Numbered from the stretch's first letter, positions 1 to 8,187 are shown. The stretch is DNA of 64,000 nt from Hydrogenobacter sp. T-8 (GCF_011006175.1 NZ_CP048795.1:620001-684000); one strand, 5' to 3'. Program-made: numbers and translations. Notes: generated from the letters alone by a model not told the origin.

Positions 1-1
1 C

Positions 2-214
2 ATAATAAACCCAGATGGCGTTCTCGTTGGCTCTGAGGTGAACTTCTACAATGTAGGAAGGAACGCAGAGGAACTTGTGCGGAAAATGAAGGCAAACGCC
101 TACCTTATGAGCCACCCAGATGAGGCATGCCCGGCAAGGTGGAAAGAGGGAGAGAAGACACTAAAGCCTTCTCAGGAAATTGTGGGTAGGGTTTACGAAG
201 CTCTTCAAACTTGA
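2..214 (+). CDS. Peroxiredoxin (AhpC/Prx family), C-terminal part only
   Basis: The reading frame is open from the left edge of the window to a TGA at 212-214, giving the last 70 residues. Visible motifs match the C-terminal part of 2-Cys or 1-Cys peroxiredoxins: an 'IINPDG' strand, 'NVGRNAEEL', and 'EACPARWKEGEKTLKPS' with the Cys-Pro that carries the resolving cysteine in the AhpC/Prx6-like group. Peroxiredoxins reduce H2O2 and organic peroxides in the cytoplasm. A thioredoxin-reductase-like gene follows 49 bp downstream, which fits a peroxide-reducing pair. An intrinsic terminator lies between them. The catalytic N-terminal half is outside the window, so the exact subfamily cannot be set. 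Confidence 0.85.
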   Translation: MINPDGVLVGSEVNFYNVGRNAEELVRKMKANAYLMSHPDEACPARWKEGEKTLKPSQEIVGRVYEALQT

Positions 215-219
215 GAGCT

Positions 220-246
220 CCCCCCCCTTCGGGGGATATATTTTTA
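220..246 (+). terminator. Rho-independent terminator after the peroxiredoxin gene
   Basis: A run of C at 220-227, a TTCG tetraloop at 228-231 and a run of G at 232-235 form a short, very strong C/G hairpin closed by a cUUCGg loop. A T-rich tract (TATATTTTTAT) follows directly. It begins only a few bases after the peroxiredoxin stop codon, so part of the transcript should end before trxB. Confidence 0.75.
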
Positions 247-263
247 TCCTTAGGAGGATAGAG

Positions 264-1235
264 ATGAAGCTGACTTTGGACTTTAGCACGGATAAGATTT
301 ACGATGTTGTCATAATTGGTGGTGGTCCTGCTGGTGCCTCTGCAGCTATCTATACTGCAAGAGCTGGGCTGTCTACACTGGTGCTATACAGAGCTGAGGC
401 AGATGGAGCATTAGGGGTGACCCAGCAGATAGAGAACTATCCTGGCATAAGGGGACCCCTATCTGGCTATGAACTTCTCAAACTCATCCGAGAGCATGCC
501 AAAGCCTTTGGTGCAGAGTTTGTAAGGGGCAAGGTGATAGCTACAGACCTTCTCGGCGAGATAAAAAAGGTCTATACCATAGATGGGAGAGAGTTTAAGG
601 GTAGAGCGGTAATAATAGCATCTGGTGCTATGGAAAGAACAAACAAGTATAAAGGTGAGGAAGAGTTTCTTGGCAAGGGTGTATCCTACTGTGGAGTCTG
701 CGACGCTGCCTTTTTCAAGGATAGACCGGTAGCGGTTATAGGCGAGGATGACTACGCTCTTGAGGAAACTGAGTTTATAGCTCGCTTTGCAAATAAGATT
801 TACTTGGTTGTGCCTTCAAGCAGGATAAAAGCTCCTCATGAGATGGTCTCCGAGATACAATTCAACCCAAAGGTAGAAATCCTTTTGCATCACAGGGTTT
901 TGGAGATAGTTGGCACATCCCTTGTGGAAGGCTTATGGGTTCAGAATGTAAACACAAGGGAGAAAAGACTTTTACAGGTGGATGGGGTTTTCATCTTCCT
1001 TGGTGGCAACAAGCCCTCTGTAGACTTTTTGATGAACCAAGTGGAAATGACGGGAGACCACTGCATAGTAGTTAACGAGGAGATGATGACCTCTGTTCCT
1101 GGGGTTTTCGCTGCGGGTGATGTGCTATGCACCAACATAAAGCAGGCGGTTATAGCCGCTGCGGATGGAGTAAAGGCTGCCCTTGCGGTGGACAAATACC
1201 TTAACAAAAAAGCAAAGATTACCGCCCAGTGGTAA
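264..1235 (+). CDS. trxB: Thioredoxin-reductase-like FAD flavoprotein with CGVC redox pair
   Basis: This 323-residue protein has the low-molecular-weight thioredoxin reductase layout: an N-terminal FAD motif GGGPAGASAA, a redox-active C143-G-V-C146 pair, and a C-terminal FAD motif 'GVFAAGDV'. The ATG at 264 is chosen because AGGAGG sits just upstream (253-258); an upstream TTG in frame at 180 would run through the terminator. The enzyme would pass electrons to thioredoxin or directly to the peroxiredoxin encoded just upstream. One thing is odd. The second Rossmann motif, normally G-x-G-x-x-A followed by an HRRxxxR signature for NADPH, reads 'VIGEDDYALEE' and then 'VVPSSRIKA'. The usual NADPH-binding residues are missing, so the electron donor may be another nucleotide or ferredoxin (inference). 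Confidence 0.85.
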   Translation: MKLTLDFSTDKIYDVVIIGGGPAGASAAIYTARAGLSTLVLYRAEADGALGVTQQIENYPGIRGPLSGYELLKLIREHAKAFGAEFVRGKVIATDLLGEIKKVYTIDGREFKGRAVIIASGAMERTNKYKGEEEFLGKGVSYCGVCDAAFFKDRPVAVIGEDDYALEETEFIARFANKIYLVVPSSRIKAPHEMVSEIQFNPKVEILLHHRVLEIVGTSLVEGLWVQNVNTREKRLLQVDGVFIFLGGNKPSVDFLMNQVEMTGDHCIVVNEEMMTSVPGVFAAGDVLCTNIKQAVIAAADGVKAALAVDKYLNKKAKITAQW

Positions 1236-1243
1236 AGCTGTTT

Positions 1244-1249
1244 TATACT
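1244..1249 (+). promoter_or_regulatory. -10 box (TATACT) close to the polyprenyl synthase start
   Basis: TATACT ends 10 bp before the ATG at 1260, leaving room for only a few bases of 5' leader. No convincing -35 is seen, and no Shine-Dalgarno precedes this start. It fits the near-leaderless pattern seen at several other genes in the window. Confidence 0.45.
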
Positions 1250-1259
1250 ATTTTAGCCT

Positions 1260-2159
1260 ATGGTAAACACGCAGGATATAAGAGAGAAGATAATCTCCTA
1301 TCTTGACCCAGAGGTAAGGGAAGTTTACGAGATAGGAAACTATATCATATCCTCAGGTGGAAAGGGTGTCAGACCTCTTCTAACCATAATGGTATGCGAG
1401 GCGTTGGGTGGTGATGTGGAGAGGGTTATCCCCTTGGCGGTAGGCATAGAATATGTTCATATAGCCTCTTTGCTTCATGACGATGTGGTGGATGGTGCAC
1501 AAACAAGAAGGGGCAAAAGGAGCGCCAATGTGGTTTTTGGCAATCAAGCGTGTGTGCTAACGGGCGACTATATGTATGCAAAGGCCCTTTCCTTGTATTC
1601 CCAATATGGAAGCCTTGAGAGTATACAGGTTCTGAGCGATGCGGTGATGAAAATGTCTCAGGGACAACTCCTTGAGCTAAAAAGCCTTGGAAACCTTATA
1701 GATGAAGAAACATATTTCAAAATAATAGACTACAAAACGGGTGCCCTCTTTGGAGCTTGTATGGCGGTGGGGGCTTTGATAGCAGGTAGGGAAGATTATT
1801 GGGATTTTTATCGCATGGGAATCCTTGCTGGCAGAGCCTTTCAGCTTATTGATGACGCTCTGGATTATGCGGGCAGTGAGGAAAAACTGGGAAAGCCCGT
1901 GGGCTCTGACCTTGCGGAAGGAAAGTGCACCTATCCTCTTCTGTGCGTGCTTGATGAATTAAAAGAAGAGGAAAAACTACTCTTCTACGGCGAAGGGTAT
2001 GAGGATTTAAAAAGGCTTGTCTTGAAACATGGCGGTGTTGAAAAAACGAAAGAAAAGGCAAGGCAGGAAATTGAAAGGGTTTTGCATTTTGTGAGGAGCT
2101 TTGACACCTCTGGTGGTATAGAGAGCTTAATACTCAAGCTCATAAATAGAGAAAGCTAA
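1260..2159 (+). CDS. Trans-polyprenyl diphosphate synthase (octaprenyl/heptaprenyl type)
   Basis: This 299-residue protein is a class I trans-isoprenyl diphosphate synthase. It has the 'GGKGVRP' substrate motif (residues 33-39), the first Asp-rich motif D74-D-V-V-D78 followed by 'RRGK', and a second Asp-rich motif 'DDALD' near residue 197. These bind Mg2+ and the diphosphates during head-to-tail addition of isopentenyl diphosphate. The first motif lacks the bulky aromatic residues just upstream that cap short-chain products ('EYVHIASLLHDD'), so a long chain such as a quinone side chain is likely; the exact length is an inference. Its 3' end overlaps the convergent flagellar operon by 4 bp. 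Confidence 0.88.
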   Translation: MVNTQDIREKIISYLDPEVREVYEIGNYIISSGGKGVRPLLTIMVCEALGGDVERVIPLAVGIEYVHIASLLHDDVVDGAQTRRGKRSANVVFGNQACVLTGDYMYAKALSLYSQYGSLESIQVLSDAVMKMSQGQLLELKSLGNLIDEETYFKIIDYKTGALFGACMAVGALIAGREDYWDFYRMGILAGRAFQLIDDALDYAGSEEKLGKPVGSDLAEGKCTYPLLCVLDELKEEEKLLFYGEGYEDLKRLVLKHGGVEKTKEKARQEIERVLHFVRSFDTSGGIESLILKLINRES

Positions 2160-2398
2160 ATGCCATAGCCCTCCTTAAACCTTTTAAGGTTCACAAGGCT
2201 CTCCGCAAGTTTGTTTCTTGCCCTTTCCCCCTCTGCTATAAGATGTTCAATAATTCTAAGACATTCTTGTGCAGTTTGAAGGTCAAGTTTCTTAAAGTGT
2301 TCCTGCCCTATGCCATTAAGTGTTTCTGTTAGCTTGTCCCAATCTCCCTGCTGGAGGTATACCTCACACCGCAGAAGCAGTTGCTTCAGGTCTTCCAT
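2156..2398 (-). CDS. FliT-position small helical protein, possible flagellar chaperone
   Basis: This 80-residue, charged and probably all-helical protein is the last gene of the fliC-flaG-fliD-fliS operon, the place fliT usually occupies. FliT proteins are small helical chaperones for the filament cap FliD. I see no diagnostic FliT motif, so the name rests on position, size and helical character. The ATG at 2398 is chosen because an AGAGG site lies a few bases upstream inside fliS; starting upstream at 2443 would deepen the overlap. It overlaps fliS by 35 bp, which suggests translational coupling, and overlaps the convergent polyprenyl synthase gene by 4 bp. Confidence 0.6.
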   Translation of the reverse strand: MEDLKQLLLRCEVYLQQGDWDKLTETLNGIGQEHFKKLDLQTAQECLRIIEHLIAEGERARNKLAESLVNLKRFKEGYGI

Positions 2399-2774
2399 AT
2401 ATCCTCTTCTCCACTTCTTCCCAACTCTCTTTGAGGTCTGCAAGTATCTTTAGCATTTTGCGAAGGGTTTGAGGCTCATCGCCCTCCACCACAATCCTTA
2501 TAAGGTCATTTATAAGAGCTTGGTATACCTCATGAAGGCTCTTTGCTATATCACCACCTTGCTCCATATTGAGTGTCGCGTCAAGAACCGTGAGTATCTC
2601 CGTCGCTCTACCCATGGCTTCATATTTCCTTTTCATATCCTCAGGCTCTGCGGAAGCTCTCTCCATCAGCTCCACCGCCTCATCAAGGCACGAGATAGCC
2701 TTCTCATAGAGGAGGATAACCTGTCTTATAGGATTTGCGGTCAAGACCATGTTTTCAAGGTATGCGTTTATCAT
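2364..2774 (-). CDS. fliS: Flagellar export chaperone FliS
   Basis: This 136-residue protein begins 'MINAYLENMVLTANPIRQV', followed by 'ILLYEKAISCLDEA'. That matches the FliS pattern Y-x(n)-V-x-T-A-x-P-x-x-L/V-I-x-x-L-Y-x-x-A-I. FliS binds the C-terminal helices of flagellin in the cytoplasm, stops premature polymerisation and presents it to the export gate. Length is typical (120-140). The start codon overlaps the fliD stop (ATGA), so translation is probably coupled. Near the C-terminus there is a short Ala/Thr-rich tail. Confidence 0.92.
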   Translation of the reverse strand: MINAYLENMVLTANPIRQVILLYEKAISCLDEAVELMERASAEPEDMKRKYEAMGRATEILTVLDATLNMEQGGDIAKSLHEVYQALINDLIRIVVEGDEPQTLRKMLKILADLKESWEEVEKRIYGRPEATASAV

Positions 2775-4093
2775 CTTTTACCTCCTTGCATATCTGATAG
2801 ACTTACTATAAAAGCCTGCATCCTTGCCATTATATCCTGAGCTTGGTTCATAAAGGTCTCCACTTTTGCATACTCAAGCCTGAGCCTTTCCTCTTCCCTT
2901 GCCAGTTGCTTTGCCAGCTCCTGAGCCCTTGTGTTTATATAATCTAACCTGCCCTGCAGGTCGTTGCCAAAGGACTGAAGGGTTGTAGAGGTTCTGAGGG
3001 CATAATCTCCTACCGTGTTTTTTAATTCTGTTAGGATGTCCCTGAGCTTTTGAGGGTTTGAACTGGCAAGGGAATTAACCGCAGAGCTGTTTAATTCAAG
3101 AGTGCCATCCTCTTTTACATTCACAAGATCATAGGCAAAAAGGTTGTCCAGCATTCTTGAAAGTTCTGTCTTTATACCTGTAATAGAGTAGTCTCCCTGA
3201 AAGATGGCGTCTTTGTCCGTTAGCTTGTTCACCTGTGATATCACTCCGTTGTAGTTTTTAACGAAGTTGTTGAGAAAATCCAACACTTTTGAGTAGTCAT
3301 CACTAACTGTTATAATCGCATTCCCTATATTTTTTACTTCCACACTTAGACCGTTTACTATATTTTCAAATCTGTTGCTGGGGCTTGTTATGACAGTTGA
3401 ACCTATACTTATGTTAGCATTTTGAGCACTTTGTAGTGGGCTTGTGGTATCTAGGCTCCAAACATTGCCATTTATAACTGGAGCTGTGCTAAAGGATATA
3501 ACAGTGCTTACTGAGTTGGTCTCTGCTGTGGAGGAGGCTTCGTCCCTTTCAGAGAGCATGAGTTTGTATTGGCTTCCGTCGTAGAAGATGCTGGCAACTA
3601 TTTTGTCACCTGCGGAGTTGTTTATGGCATTCACAAGGTCAGAAAGCCTTCCAGAACCTGCCTGCACATTAAAGTATAGGATGGAGCTACCTGTATTGTA
3701 GGTTATCTGAAAGGCATTCCAGTTTATGGAAGCGTTTATGTCAGAAAGTCCCTCATTGGTTATAAGAACCTCCTTTTGAGCGAGCTTTGAAACGGAAAGG
3801 TTGAGGGTTATGTTTGGAACATCCTCTGTAACGGTAGCGGTAAGCACAGAACTGTCAGAGGAGTTAGCCTTCTTACTTCTAAAAAGGTCATCTACGTTGA
3901 GGTTCTCAAAGAGCTTTGAAAGGTCTCCAACAGCATTAGTAAGACCTTGAAGGGCGGACTGCTTTGCCTGCACCTGCTGGGCTTCCTGGGAAAGCCTCTG
4001 TATGGGAATAGATTTAAGCCTTATTATCTGGTCTATTATTGAGCCCCAGTCAAACCTACCAGTAAGGTTGTTGAAGTATATTTCCCCAGCCAA
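2771..4093 (-). CDS. fliD: Flagellar hook-associated protein 2 (filament cap) FliD
   Basis: This 440-residue protein has the FliD N-terminal signature around residue 16 ('GSIIDQIIRLKSIPIQRL'), a variable beta-rich middle, and the FliD C-terminal coiled-coil region with 'LQSFGNDLQGRLDYINTRAQELAKQL' split across residues ~375-400. FliD forms the cap at the tip of the growing filament and folds flagellin subunits as they emerge. It sits directly after flaG (3 bp gap) and before fliS, the usual order. Length is normal for the family. Confidence 0.93.
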   Translation of the reverse strand: MAGEIYFNNLTGRFDWGSIIDQIIRLKSIPIQRLSQEAQQVQAKQSALQGLTNAVGDLSKLFENLNVDDLFRSKKANSSDSSVLTATVTEDVPNITLNLSVSKLAQKEVLITNEGLSDINASINWNAFQITYNTGSSILYFNVQAGSGRLSDLVNAINNSAGDKIVASIFYDGSQYKLMLSERDEASSTAETNSVSTVISFSTAPVINGNVWSLDTTSPLQSAQNANISIGSTVITSPSNRFENIVNGLSVEVKNIGNAIITVSDDYSKVLDFLNNFVKNYNGVISQVNKLTDKDAIFQGDYSITGIKTELSRMLDNLFAYDLVNVKEDGTLELNSSAVNSLASSNPQKLRDILTELKNTVGDYALRTSTTLQSFGNDLQGRLDYINTRAQELAKQLAREEERLRLEYAKVETFMNQAQDIMARMQAFIVSLSDMQGGKR

Positions 4094-4096
4094 AGC

Positions 4097-4474
4097 TTAT
4101 ACCTCCTTCTGTAAAAGTATACCAAGCATCTGGTCAATCTTTTTCATAAGGTCAAGAAGGTAATCAGGTGGTATCTGGCGAATAACCCTATTTGTATCCT
4201 TTTCTATAATTTTAGCAACCGGTATTTCAAGCTCCGTATCTATGTCTATCTTCAGATATTTGCTAAGCATATCAAACTTTCTTTTAAGTTCTTCAAGTAG
4301 TTTTTGAAGCTCCTCTGACTTAACACTTCTACTTTCTTGGGCTTCTTGTTGAGTTTGCTGTATCTCCCTTTCCACGCGTTTTCTCATCCCTTCAAGTACT
4401 CCATCCTTAACCTGCTTTTGAACTAACCCCTGCTGTTCAACATTAACATTGTGTCCAACAGGTTCTATCTTCAT
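4097..4474 (-). CDS. flaG: FlaG family protein
   Basis: This 125-residue protein has a Gln/Lys-rich, probably disordered N-terminal half and a C-terminal 'LEIPVAKIIEKDTNRVIRQIPPDYLLDLMKKI' type region. The I-x-D-x-x-T-x-x-V-I-R-Q-I-P-P-E/D pattern is characteristic of FlaG, a small protein encoded next to fliD that affects filament length. I chose the ATG at 4474 over one four codons upstream because GGGGAG lies 4-6 bases before it. The upstream fliC terminator lies only about 13 bp from this start, so flaG-fliD-fliS expression probably depends on read-through. Confidence 0.85.
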   Translation of the reverse strand: MKIEPVGHNVNVEQQGLVQKQVKDGVLEGMRKRVEREIQQTQQEAQESRSVKSEELQKLLEELKRKFDMLSKYLKIDIDTELEIPVAKIIEKDTNRVIRQIPPDYLLDLMKKIDQMLGILLQKEV

Positions 4475-4486
4475 ATCTCCCCTCAC

Positions 4487-4514
4487 TTAAAAAAGGGGAG
4501 GTGGAGCCTCCCCT
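4487..4514 (-). terminator. Rho-independent terminator between fliC and flaG
   Basis: On the minus strand an 8-bp perfect stem (AGGGGAGG at 4514-4507, CCTCCCCT at 4501-4494) with a 5-base loop is followed by TTTTTT. It starts 9 bp after the fliC stop codon. It would make fliC mRNA far more abundant than the downstream cap and chaperone genes, as flagellar filaments require. Confidence 0.85.
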
Positions 4515-4523
4515 ACTAATCTA

Positions 4524-6116
4524 TTATCTGAGGAGCTGAAGCACAAGCTGAGGAAGCTGGTTCGCCTGTGCCAGCATTGCCATAGAGGACTGCATCTTTA
4601 TCTGGAGCTTGGTAAAGTTGGTCATCTCTTCTGCGTAGTCTGTGTTGCGTATAACGTTTTCTGCCTCTTTTGTATTGTCCCACGCAACCTTCTGAGAGTC
4701 GTATATGGACTGTAGATTGTTCATAACTGCACCTATCTGGGCTCTTACCGTGTCAACGCGTTGGAGGGCTTTCTTGACTATGAGCATAGACTCTTCTGCC
4801 CTTTCGTTGGTAAGCACGTTAACAGAGTACAGGTTTTTAAAGGTAGCATCAGCGTTTGTAGATAAATCGAAATTGAAGCCTGTGGCTGTGGAAGCAGCAG
4901 AAACACCACTGTATTGAATCTTATAAGTATCTGTACCAGCTATGTCCACTGTGCCCACGTCTATATAGTAGGCATAGTTGGTTGCTGCCGTAAAGCTGAC
5001 TGTGCCAGCTCCTTCTAATATCTGTCCAAGGTTTACGTTAACTCCATTTGATGAAATATTACCACTTACACTTACTCTTACTGCTATAGTTTCTCCGTTG
5101 TTTGTTTCCAAAACAAGTTTGTTGTTTATAACCTTTGCACTTATTGGAGAACCCGATCCAGAAGCCTGAGTATTTATAAGGTCAGCTAACTGTTGAACAG
5201 TCGTCACACTGCTGTCTATGGTTACCTGGAAGTTTGCTGAACCTGAAGCTACAGCATTGCCTATATAGAACTCAAGAGTAGCAGAAGAAATACTATCAGC
5301 GCCCACTGGTGTCCAAAAGTTAGCAAAACCACTATAGTCTGCGTCTGCCATATTTATGTTCTTAGCTGTGGCCTCTATACCAAGTGCCTGGAGAGCATTA
5401 TTGCTATTTATGTTTCTGGCAAGAGTTGCAGCGTCCACAAATCTTTGGGTTCCATCAAACTGTAGAACTCTTATGCCAGCTATATCCACGTAATCTCCAG
5501 AATCTACAAGCCAGTTGGATGTGGTACTGAGATGTGCGGCAAAGTTCATAGCGGACGTAGCAGTAGAGGTTACATACCTCGCACCCTGTCCCTTTACCAT
5601 GTAGGCACCTATGTCGTTAGGGAGAACGCTCTTTATGTCTACTTGTAGTATCTGGTCTTTTCTCGCTCCGTAGTGGATTGCTTTGCCCGCAAAGGTTCCA
5701 TCAAGAAGTTTTATACCGTTATATTCTGTATCTGTACCTATTTTCTTAATAGCATCAATGAAGTTGTCTATCTCTCTCTGCAGGCTCGCTCTTGCGTTTG
5801 GGTCGTTTATGTCGTTTGCTGCACGCACTGTTCTTTTGTATATCTCATTTAGCCTGTTGAATATCTGACCTGCGGAGCTTTCTGCAATTCTAAGTGCAGA
5901 AAGACCAGTTTGGATGTTCCTGTTACCCTCTTCCAAGCCAGACCCAACCACCATGAGCTGGTCTGCAATGAAGAGTCCTGCAGAGTCGTCTGCGGCGTTA
6001 AGTATCCTCAGACCCGTTGAAAGCCTGAGCAAAGACTTGTTCATCTCCCTCTCGTTAGAGAGGATGGCGGTGTGTGACGCCGCCGCCTCAAAGTTGAAGT
6101 TCACTCTTAGTGCCAT
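4524..6116 (-). CDS. fliC: Flagellin
   Basis: This 530-residue protein has the conserved D0/D1 ends of flagellin: 'MALRVNFNFEAAASHTAILSNEREMNKSL...RLSTGLRILNAADDSAGLFIADQL' (split) and a C-terminus ending 'MLAQANQLPQLVLQLLR'. The middle (about residues 175-430) is rich in Ser, Thr, Ala and Asn and is the likely surface-exposed, glycosylated part. AAGGAGGT lies 6-8 bases before the ATG at 6116, and a sigma-28 type promoter lies upstream. The Maf glycosyltransferase and the pseudaminic acid genes diverge from this gene, which points to FliC as the substrate. Its own terminator follows. Confidence 0.95.
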   Translation of the reverse strand: MALRVNFNFEAAASHTAILSNEREMNKSLLRLSTGLRILNAADDSAGLFIADQLMVVGSGLEEGNRNIQTGLSALRIAESSAGQIFNRLNEIYKRTVRAANDINDPNARASLQREIDNFIDAIKKIGTDTEYNGIKLLDGTFAGKAIHYGARKDQILQVDIKSVLPNDIGAYMVKGQGARYVTSTATSAMNFAAHLSTTSNWLVDSGDYVDIAGIRVLQFDGTQRFVDAATLARNINSNNALQALGIEATAKNINMADADYSGFANFWTPVGADSISSATLEFYIGNAVASGSANFQVTIDSSVTTVQQLADLINTQASGSGSPISAKVINNKLVLETNNGETIAVRVSVSGNISSNGVNVNLGQILEGAGTVSFTAATNYAYYIDVGTVDIAGTDTYKIQYSGVSAASTATGFNFDLSTNADATFKNLYSVNVLTNERAEESMLIVKKALQRVDTVRAQIGAVMNNLQSIYDSQKVAWDNTKEAENVIRNTDYAEEMTNFTKLQIKMQSSMAMLAQANQLPQLVLQLLR

Positions 6117-6150
6117 GGTTTCTACCTCCTTTGAAGTTTCTTGTATGTTT

Positions 6151-6176
6151 TTATCGGATAGTGGAAAAATTTTTTA
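6151..6176 (-). promoter_or_regulatory. Sigma-28 (FliA) type promoter for fliC
   Basis: Read on the minus strand, TAAA (6176-6173) is followed after 14 bp by TCCGATAA (6158-6151). The flagellar sigma consensus is TAAA-N15-GCCGATAA, so this matches at all but one base and one spacer position. The fliC start is about 35 bp downstream, with a strong AAGGAGGT site in between. FliA control would make filament synthesis wait for completion of the hook-basal body. Confidence 0.8.
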
Positions 6177-6215
6177 AGACACCTAAACTTACACCCTCTG
6201 CCATTGGGTGATAGT

Positions 6216-6245
6216 TTGTCAGCTTTTTATGGATGGTGGTAAAAT
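6216..6245 (+). promoter_or_regulatory. Housekeeping promoter for the glycosylation operon
   Basis: TTGTCA (6216-6221), an 18-bp spacer and TAAAAT (6240-6245), preceded by TGG as in an extended -10, form a good vegetative promoter. Transcription should begin near 6252, only a few bases before the ATG at 6256. The sugar genes therefore appear to be transcribed independently of the FliA-driven flagellin gene. Confidence 0.65.
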
Positions 6246-6255
6246 TTTACAGGGC

Positions 6256-8187
6256 ATGGAAATAAAAGAGGAGTTTCTTAAAGAGAGGGTATACAAAAAC
6301 CACGAATTTCTTCGTAAAAAAGCACCGGGTATACTCCAGCTCATATCAAGCCTACCTCCCAATTTTAGCGTGATAGTCAAGGATGGAAAGCTGGATGCGG
6401 ATTTTGGGGGTGGTGGCATATATAAGGGCGATGCCTACCAGCTCAGCCTATCTCAAGTACAGGCTTTTGAAGAAAAACCTACGAGGCTGTTTCCAGATAT
6501 CAACCTTTTAGAGGTTTCCGCTCAAACAGATATTATAGCTCATAGGTATGATTACAAGATACAAAGTCTTATAGGCAACAAGGTAGAACCCAAGCCTATC
6601 AGAGAAACAAGACATATCCCACTTCTCCTTATGGTGGGTCTTGGCTTTGGCATACATCTTGAGCTTTTGCTCCAAAAGTATGAAATACAGAACCTCATAA
6701 TACTTGATGTGCCTGCCTTTTTTAGGCTAAGCCTTTATTACCTTGACTGGGAAAAGCTCTTTGAGTATTATTCAAAGCCGGGCAGAAGCCTAAACTTCAT
6801 AGTCCATGATAAGCTCATATTGGAGCAAGACCTTAATGTAGCTTTTGAGGAGCTTTTGAGGACTGCTCAACAGCTAAACCCAGGAGTTTTCTACTGGGGC
6901 TATTACTTCCAGCATCTTGAATATAACCCACCCATGAGGCTTATAGAGTGGTTTTCTTCTTCTCCTGCCTTTCAGGAGCTTTTTCATGGATACTTTGACG
7001 ATGAGCTTTGGTCTTTGAGGTGGACCCTTGAAAAGTTTAAGAAGAAGATACCACTCTATTATCCTAAGAAGAAAGTGCCAACGGGTTCGGTTGCCTTTGT
7101 GGTGGGTGCAGGTCCTTCTTTGGACTACGCCATAGATAAGATAAAGGAATACAGGGACAAGGCGGTTATATTCTCCTGCGGGACCGCCATATCCGCACTG
7201 CAAAGGGCGGGCATAGTGCCAGACTTTCATGTGGAGATAGAAAGGACAAAGTATACTTACGACACACTTATAGAGCTTGACAGAAACTATCTCAAACAGA
7301 CAAGGCTTATAGCCAACAACCCTCTATGGACAGATTGTTTTAAGCTCTTCAAGAGAGGATACATGTTTCTAAAGCTAAACGACACTGGTGCACTTCTTTT
7401 AGAGCCTACTGGCTCACCTATCATATGGCACACGGGACCCACTGTGACCGCAGCAGGCGTTGCCCTTGCAGGAGAGTTTGGCTTTGAAGAGGTATACCTC
7501 TTTGGTGTAGACCTTGGCTCAAAGAATGTGGAGAGCCACCACTCAAAACTAACAAACTACTACAACCCTAAAAGTTTCCTCTCAAAGTCAAGCATAGATT
7601 TTGACCTTACTGTGCCAGGAAACTTCGGAGGCGAAGTAAAGACCCATTTATGGTTTCTAAATACCAAATACGGCATAGAGCAGACCATAAAAAAGAAGGG
7701 TATAAAGGTCTACAACACCTCTGACGGTGCAAAAATAGAAGGTGCCATACCTTTACCCATAGAGTTCTTTAGGCTGGAAAACTCCGCAAACAAAAAAGAA
7801 GCCATAGCATCCATAGAAGAGAACTTTGATACAAGATATATAAACATGGTAAACGTCCCAGAAGTCCTCAAAAGACTACAGACAGACTTTGAAACCCTTT
7901 CTGAATACATACGGGATTATCCAAAAACCTATGACTTTTCAAAGCTACACGATTCGGTTTACAGTTTTCAGGATTTGGTTAGAAAGCTCGTCTCCTTTAA
8001 AAACCCTCTCCTGTATAACCTCCTCTACCACAATACACATCGTTGGAGTCAGATAGCCCTTGGGCATGCCTTGAGTTTGGAAGGTGAGGAAAGGAAGGAA
8101 TTCCTAAGGGAGTTTTATGGTCTATACTATAACTTTCTTAAGGATGCTGTTAAGGAGATAAGAGAGCTTTTGGAGGACTTTGGATGA
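6256..8187 (+). CDS. Maf-type flagellin glycosyltransferase (DUF115 family)
   Basis: This 643-residue protein has the motility-associated factor layout. An N-terminal region is followed by the DUF115/MptE-like Rossmann-type core 'VAFVVGAGPSLDYAIDKIKEYRDKAVIFSCGTAISAL' (split), with 'PDFHVEIERT' and 'VYLFGVDLGSKN' further on. Maf proteins transfer CMP-activated nonulosonic acids to Ser/Thr of flagellin in the cytoplasm before export. Its place, divergent from fliC and first in the pseudaminic acid operon (ATGA overlap with pseI), supports this. I prefer the ATG at 6256 because the promoter upstream leaves almost no leader; in-frame ATG 6229 and GTG 6208 are alternatives. Confidence 0.85.
   Translation: MEIKEEFLKERVYKNHEFLRKKAPGILQLISSLPPNFSVIVKDGKLDADFGGGGIYKGDAYQLSLSQVQAFEEKPTRLFPDINLLEVSAQTDIIAHRYDYKIQSLIGNKVEPKPIRETRHIPLLLMVGLGFGIHLELLLQKYEIQNLIILDVPAFFRLSLYYLDWEKLFEYYSKPGRSLNFIVHDKLILEQDLNVAFEELLRTAQQLNPGVFYWGYYFQHLEYNPPMRLIEWFSSSPAFQELFHGYFDDELWSLRWTLEKFKKKIPLYYPKKKVPTGSVAFVVGAGPSLDYAIDKIKEYRDKAVIFSCGTAISALQRAGIVPDFHVEIERTKYTYDTLIELDRNYLKQTRLIANNPLWTDCFKLFKRGYMFLKLNDTGALLLEPTGSPIIWHTGPTVTAAGVALAGEFGFEEVYLFGVDLGSKNVESHHSKLTNYYNPKSFLSKSSIDFDLTVPGNFGGEVKTHLWFLNTKYGIEQTIKKKGIKVYNTSDGAKIEGAIPLPIEFFRLENSANKKEAIASIEENFDTRYINMVNVPEVLKRLQTDFETLSEYIRDYPKTYDFSKLHDSVYSFQDLVRKLVSFKNPLLYNLLYHNTHRWSQIALGHALSLEGEERKEFLREFYGLYYNFLKDAVKEIRELLEDFG

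Noticed and set aside
180-263. Upstream TTG start extending thioredoxin reductase by 28 residues
   Set aside because: It would begin inside the peroxiredoxin gene and translate through the terminator hairpin. The ATG at 264 has a good ribosome site and gives the family N-terminus.
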